Program-made: the position numbers and the translations under genes
Notes under the pieces: generated by a model
What the model was told of the DNA's origin: nothing
The model's input: the letters and a program-made list of their open reading frames with translations, nothing else
Databases searched by the model: none
Shown here: positions 42,862-43,238 of the stretch, one piece after another
Numbering within the stretch: the first letter of the stretch is position 1
How the letters are laid out: each line of letters opens with the position of its first letter
DNA from: an uncultured Solobacterium sp.
Lineage (GTDB): Bacteria; Bacillota_I; Bacilli_A; Erysipelotrichales; Erysipelotrichaceae
Direction: 5' to 3'
DNA: 43,238 nt
Assembly (NCBI GenBank): GCA_900547815.1
Contig: URHY01000007.1
Location: forward strand, 1-43,238

Positions 42862-42893
42862 GACGAAAAAGAAAAGAAGAGATTTTTCATCTC
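42862..42893 (-). terminator. Probable terminator of the Rpn-type gene
   Basis: GAGAT-gaaaa-ATCTC followed by TTCTTTTCTTTTT on the minus strand; short stem, interrupted U-run. The rest of the gap 42894-42967 shows no feature. Confidence 0.5.
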
Positions 42894-42967
42894 CTCCTAT
42901 CAATCGTCACAAACATTGAACAAAAGAACGTATCTTCTTTTTCGAAGCCATCTCTTTTCAAATTGGC

Positions 42968-43238
42968 CTAAGCTTTCATTAATAGCTTTTTAATCGACTC
43001 TTCACTTACCGAGAAAATGGATGCGATACTTGAAATACTGAATCCTTTGTCTACCATCGTTCTATACATTTCTTTACGATTATTCTCGCTGCCTTGTTCG
43101 ATTCCTTTTTTTATCCCTTCAGCTTCCCATTCTTTTGACTTTACTTCAAGCCATCTCTTTTCAGCTTCACACATTTCAATCTTCTCCTTTTCCTCTAATT
43201 CTTCTAAATCCAACCATTCTACATCCGTTAATGTCTTG
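42968..43238 (-). CDS. Rpn/PD-(D/E)XK nuclease family protein, C-terminal part
   Basis: The frame is open to the window edge; 89 residues of the C-terminus are seen. The charged helix with EAEKRWLEVKSKEWEAEGIK and KKGIEQGSE, then a short helix-turn-helix-like end (YRTMVDKGFSISSIASIFSV), is the normal tail of the Rpn family (recombination-promoting nuclease/putative transposase, PDDEXK_2). The nuclease domain lies outside the window, so activity cannot be judged. Such genes are often repeated in a genome and may be mobile. Confidence 0.75.
   Translation of the reverse strand, partial: KTLTDVEWLDLEELEEKEKIEMCEAEKRWLEVKSKEWEAEGIKKGIEQGSENNRKEMYRTMVDKGFSISSIASIFSVSEESIKKLLMKA

Noticed and set aside
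42340..42993. A 217-residue plus-strand ORF opposite the antiporter
   Set aside because: It is the antisense of the conserved antiporter alpha repeats, with low-complexity sequence and no ribosome site.
1..43238. CRISPR array, rRNA, tRNA or T-box leader
   Set aside because: No regularly spaced direct repeats, tRNA cloverleaf, rRNA stretch or T-box core was found on either strand by reading; the intergenic gaps are mostly too short.

Overview
The window is AT-rich with dense, mostly leftward operons, strong AGGAGG ribosome sites and Bacillota-type genes (DUF1461 protein, cpCBS pyrophosphatase, PheB-type ACT protein, RQC-minor-1 protein, SCIFF peptide and maturase, YhgE/MMPL pair). This fits a gut or oral Bacillota chromosome, most likely of the Erysipelotrichales. 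That placement is inference from gene content and style; no rRNA is present.

Layout. 1-3.7 kb: end of an amino-sugar PTS operon (EIIA, agaS), an aldose-1-epimerase and HAD pair, then a structured micro-ORF. 3.7-8.6 kb: operon ppaC-pepT-malic enzyme-patatin. 8.6-16.5 kb: a divergent aspartate-to-threonine island. hom, aspartokinase and asd run rightward; thrC-thrB-pheB-DUF1461-maf-hup run leftward from overlapping promoters. 16.465-18.700 kb: a fossil mobile unit inserted between asd and a DUF4097 gene. It has 31-bp terminal inverted repeats (30/31 matching) and an exact 8-bp target duplication. It carries a frameshifted IS1595-like transposase, a foreign-looking lipoprotein gene, a recombinase remnant and an internal third copy of the IS end. 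18.7-23.9 kb: DUF4097 protein, HD phosphohydrolase, a candidate small RNA, azlCD, a small membrane protein, a nucleoid-associated protein and a divergent G3E metallochaperone GTPase. 23.9-27.3 kb: TPP riboswitch-controlled thiXYZ-type pyrimidine/thiamine transporter plus a TatD hydrolase. 27.3-31.6 kb: membrane-protein operon (DUF975/CmpB, TraX, RQC-minor-1, shikimate-kinase-like) and a nitroreductase. 31.6-36.6 kb: FMN/Fe-S oxidoreductase, PLP decarboxylase, and the SCIFF maturase with its 50-residue precursor. 36.6-41.9 kb: YhgE-like secreted protein and MMPL exporter with a divergent TetR regulator and a recognisable operator. 41.9-43.2 kb: Na+/Ca2+ exchanger and the C-terminal end of an Rpn-type nuclease.

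The genes form several self-contained modules. All five enzymes from aspartate to threonine are encoded in about 6 kb. The thi transporter is switched by TPP through a visible terminator and a plausible antiterminator. The SCIFF precursor has its own near-consensus promoter and is separated from its maturase by two hairpins, which probably sets a high peptide-to-enzyme ratio.

The less expected signals are the 2.2-kb transposed unit, a promoter-operator-hairpin-terminator unit at 20.1-20.28 kb that looks like a small RNA with a CUCCUUCC loop, and a 21-codon hydrophobic ORF whose ribosome site lies in the loop of a 12-bp perfect hairpin. No CRISPR array, tRNA or rRNA was seen.
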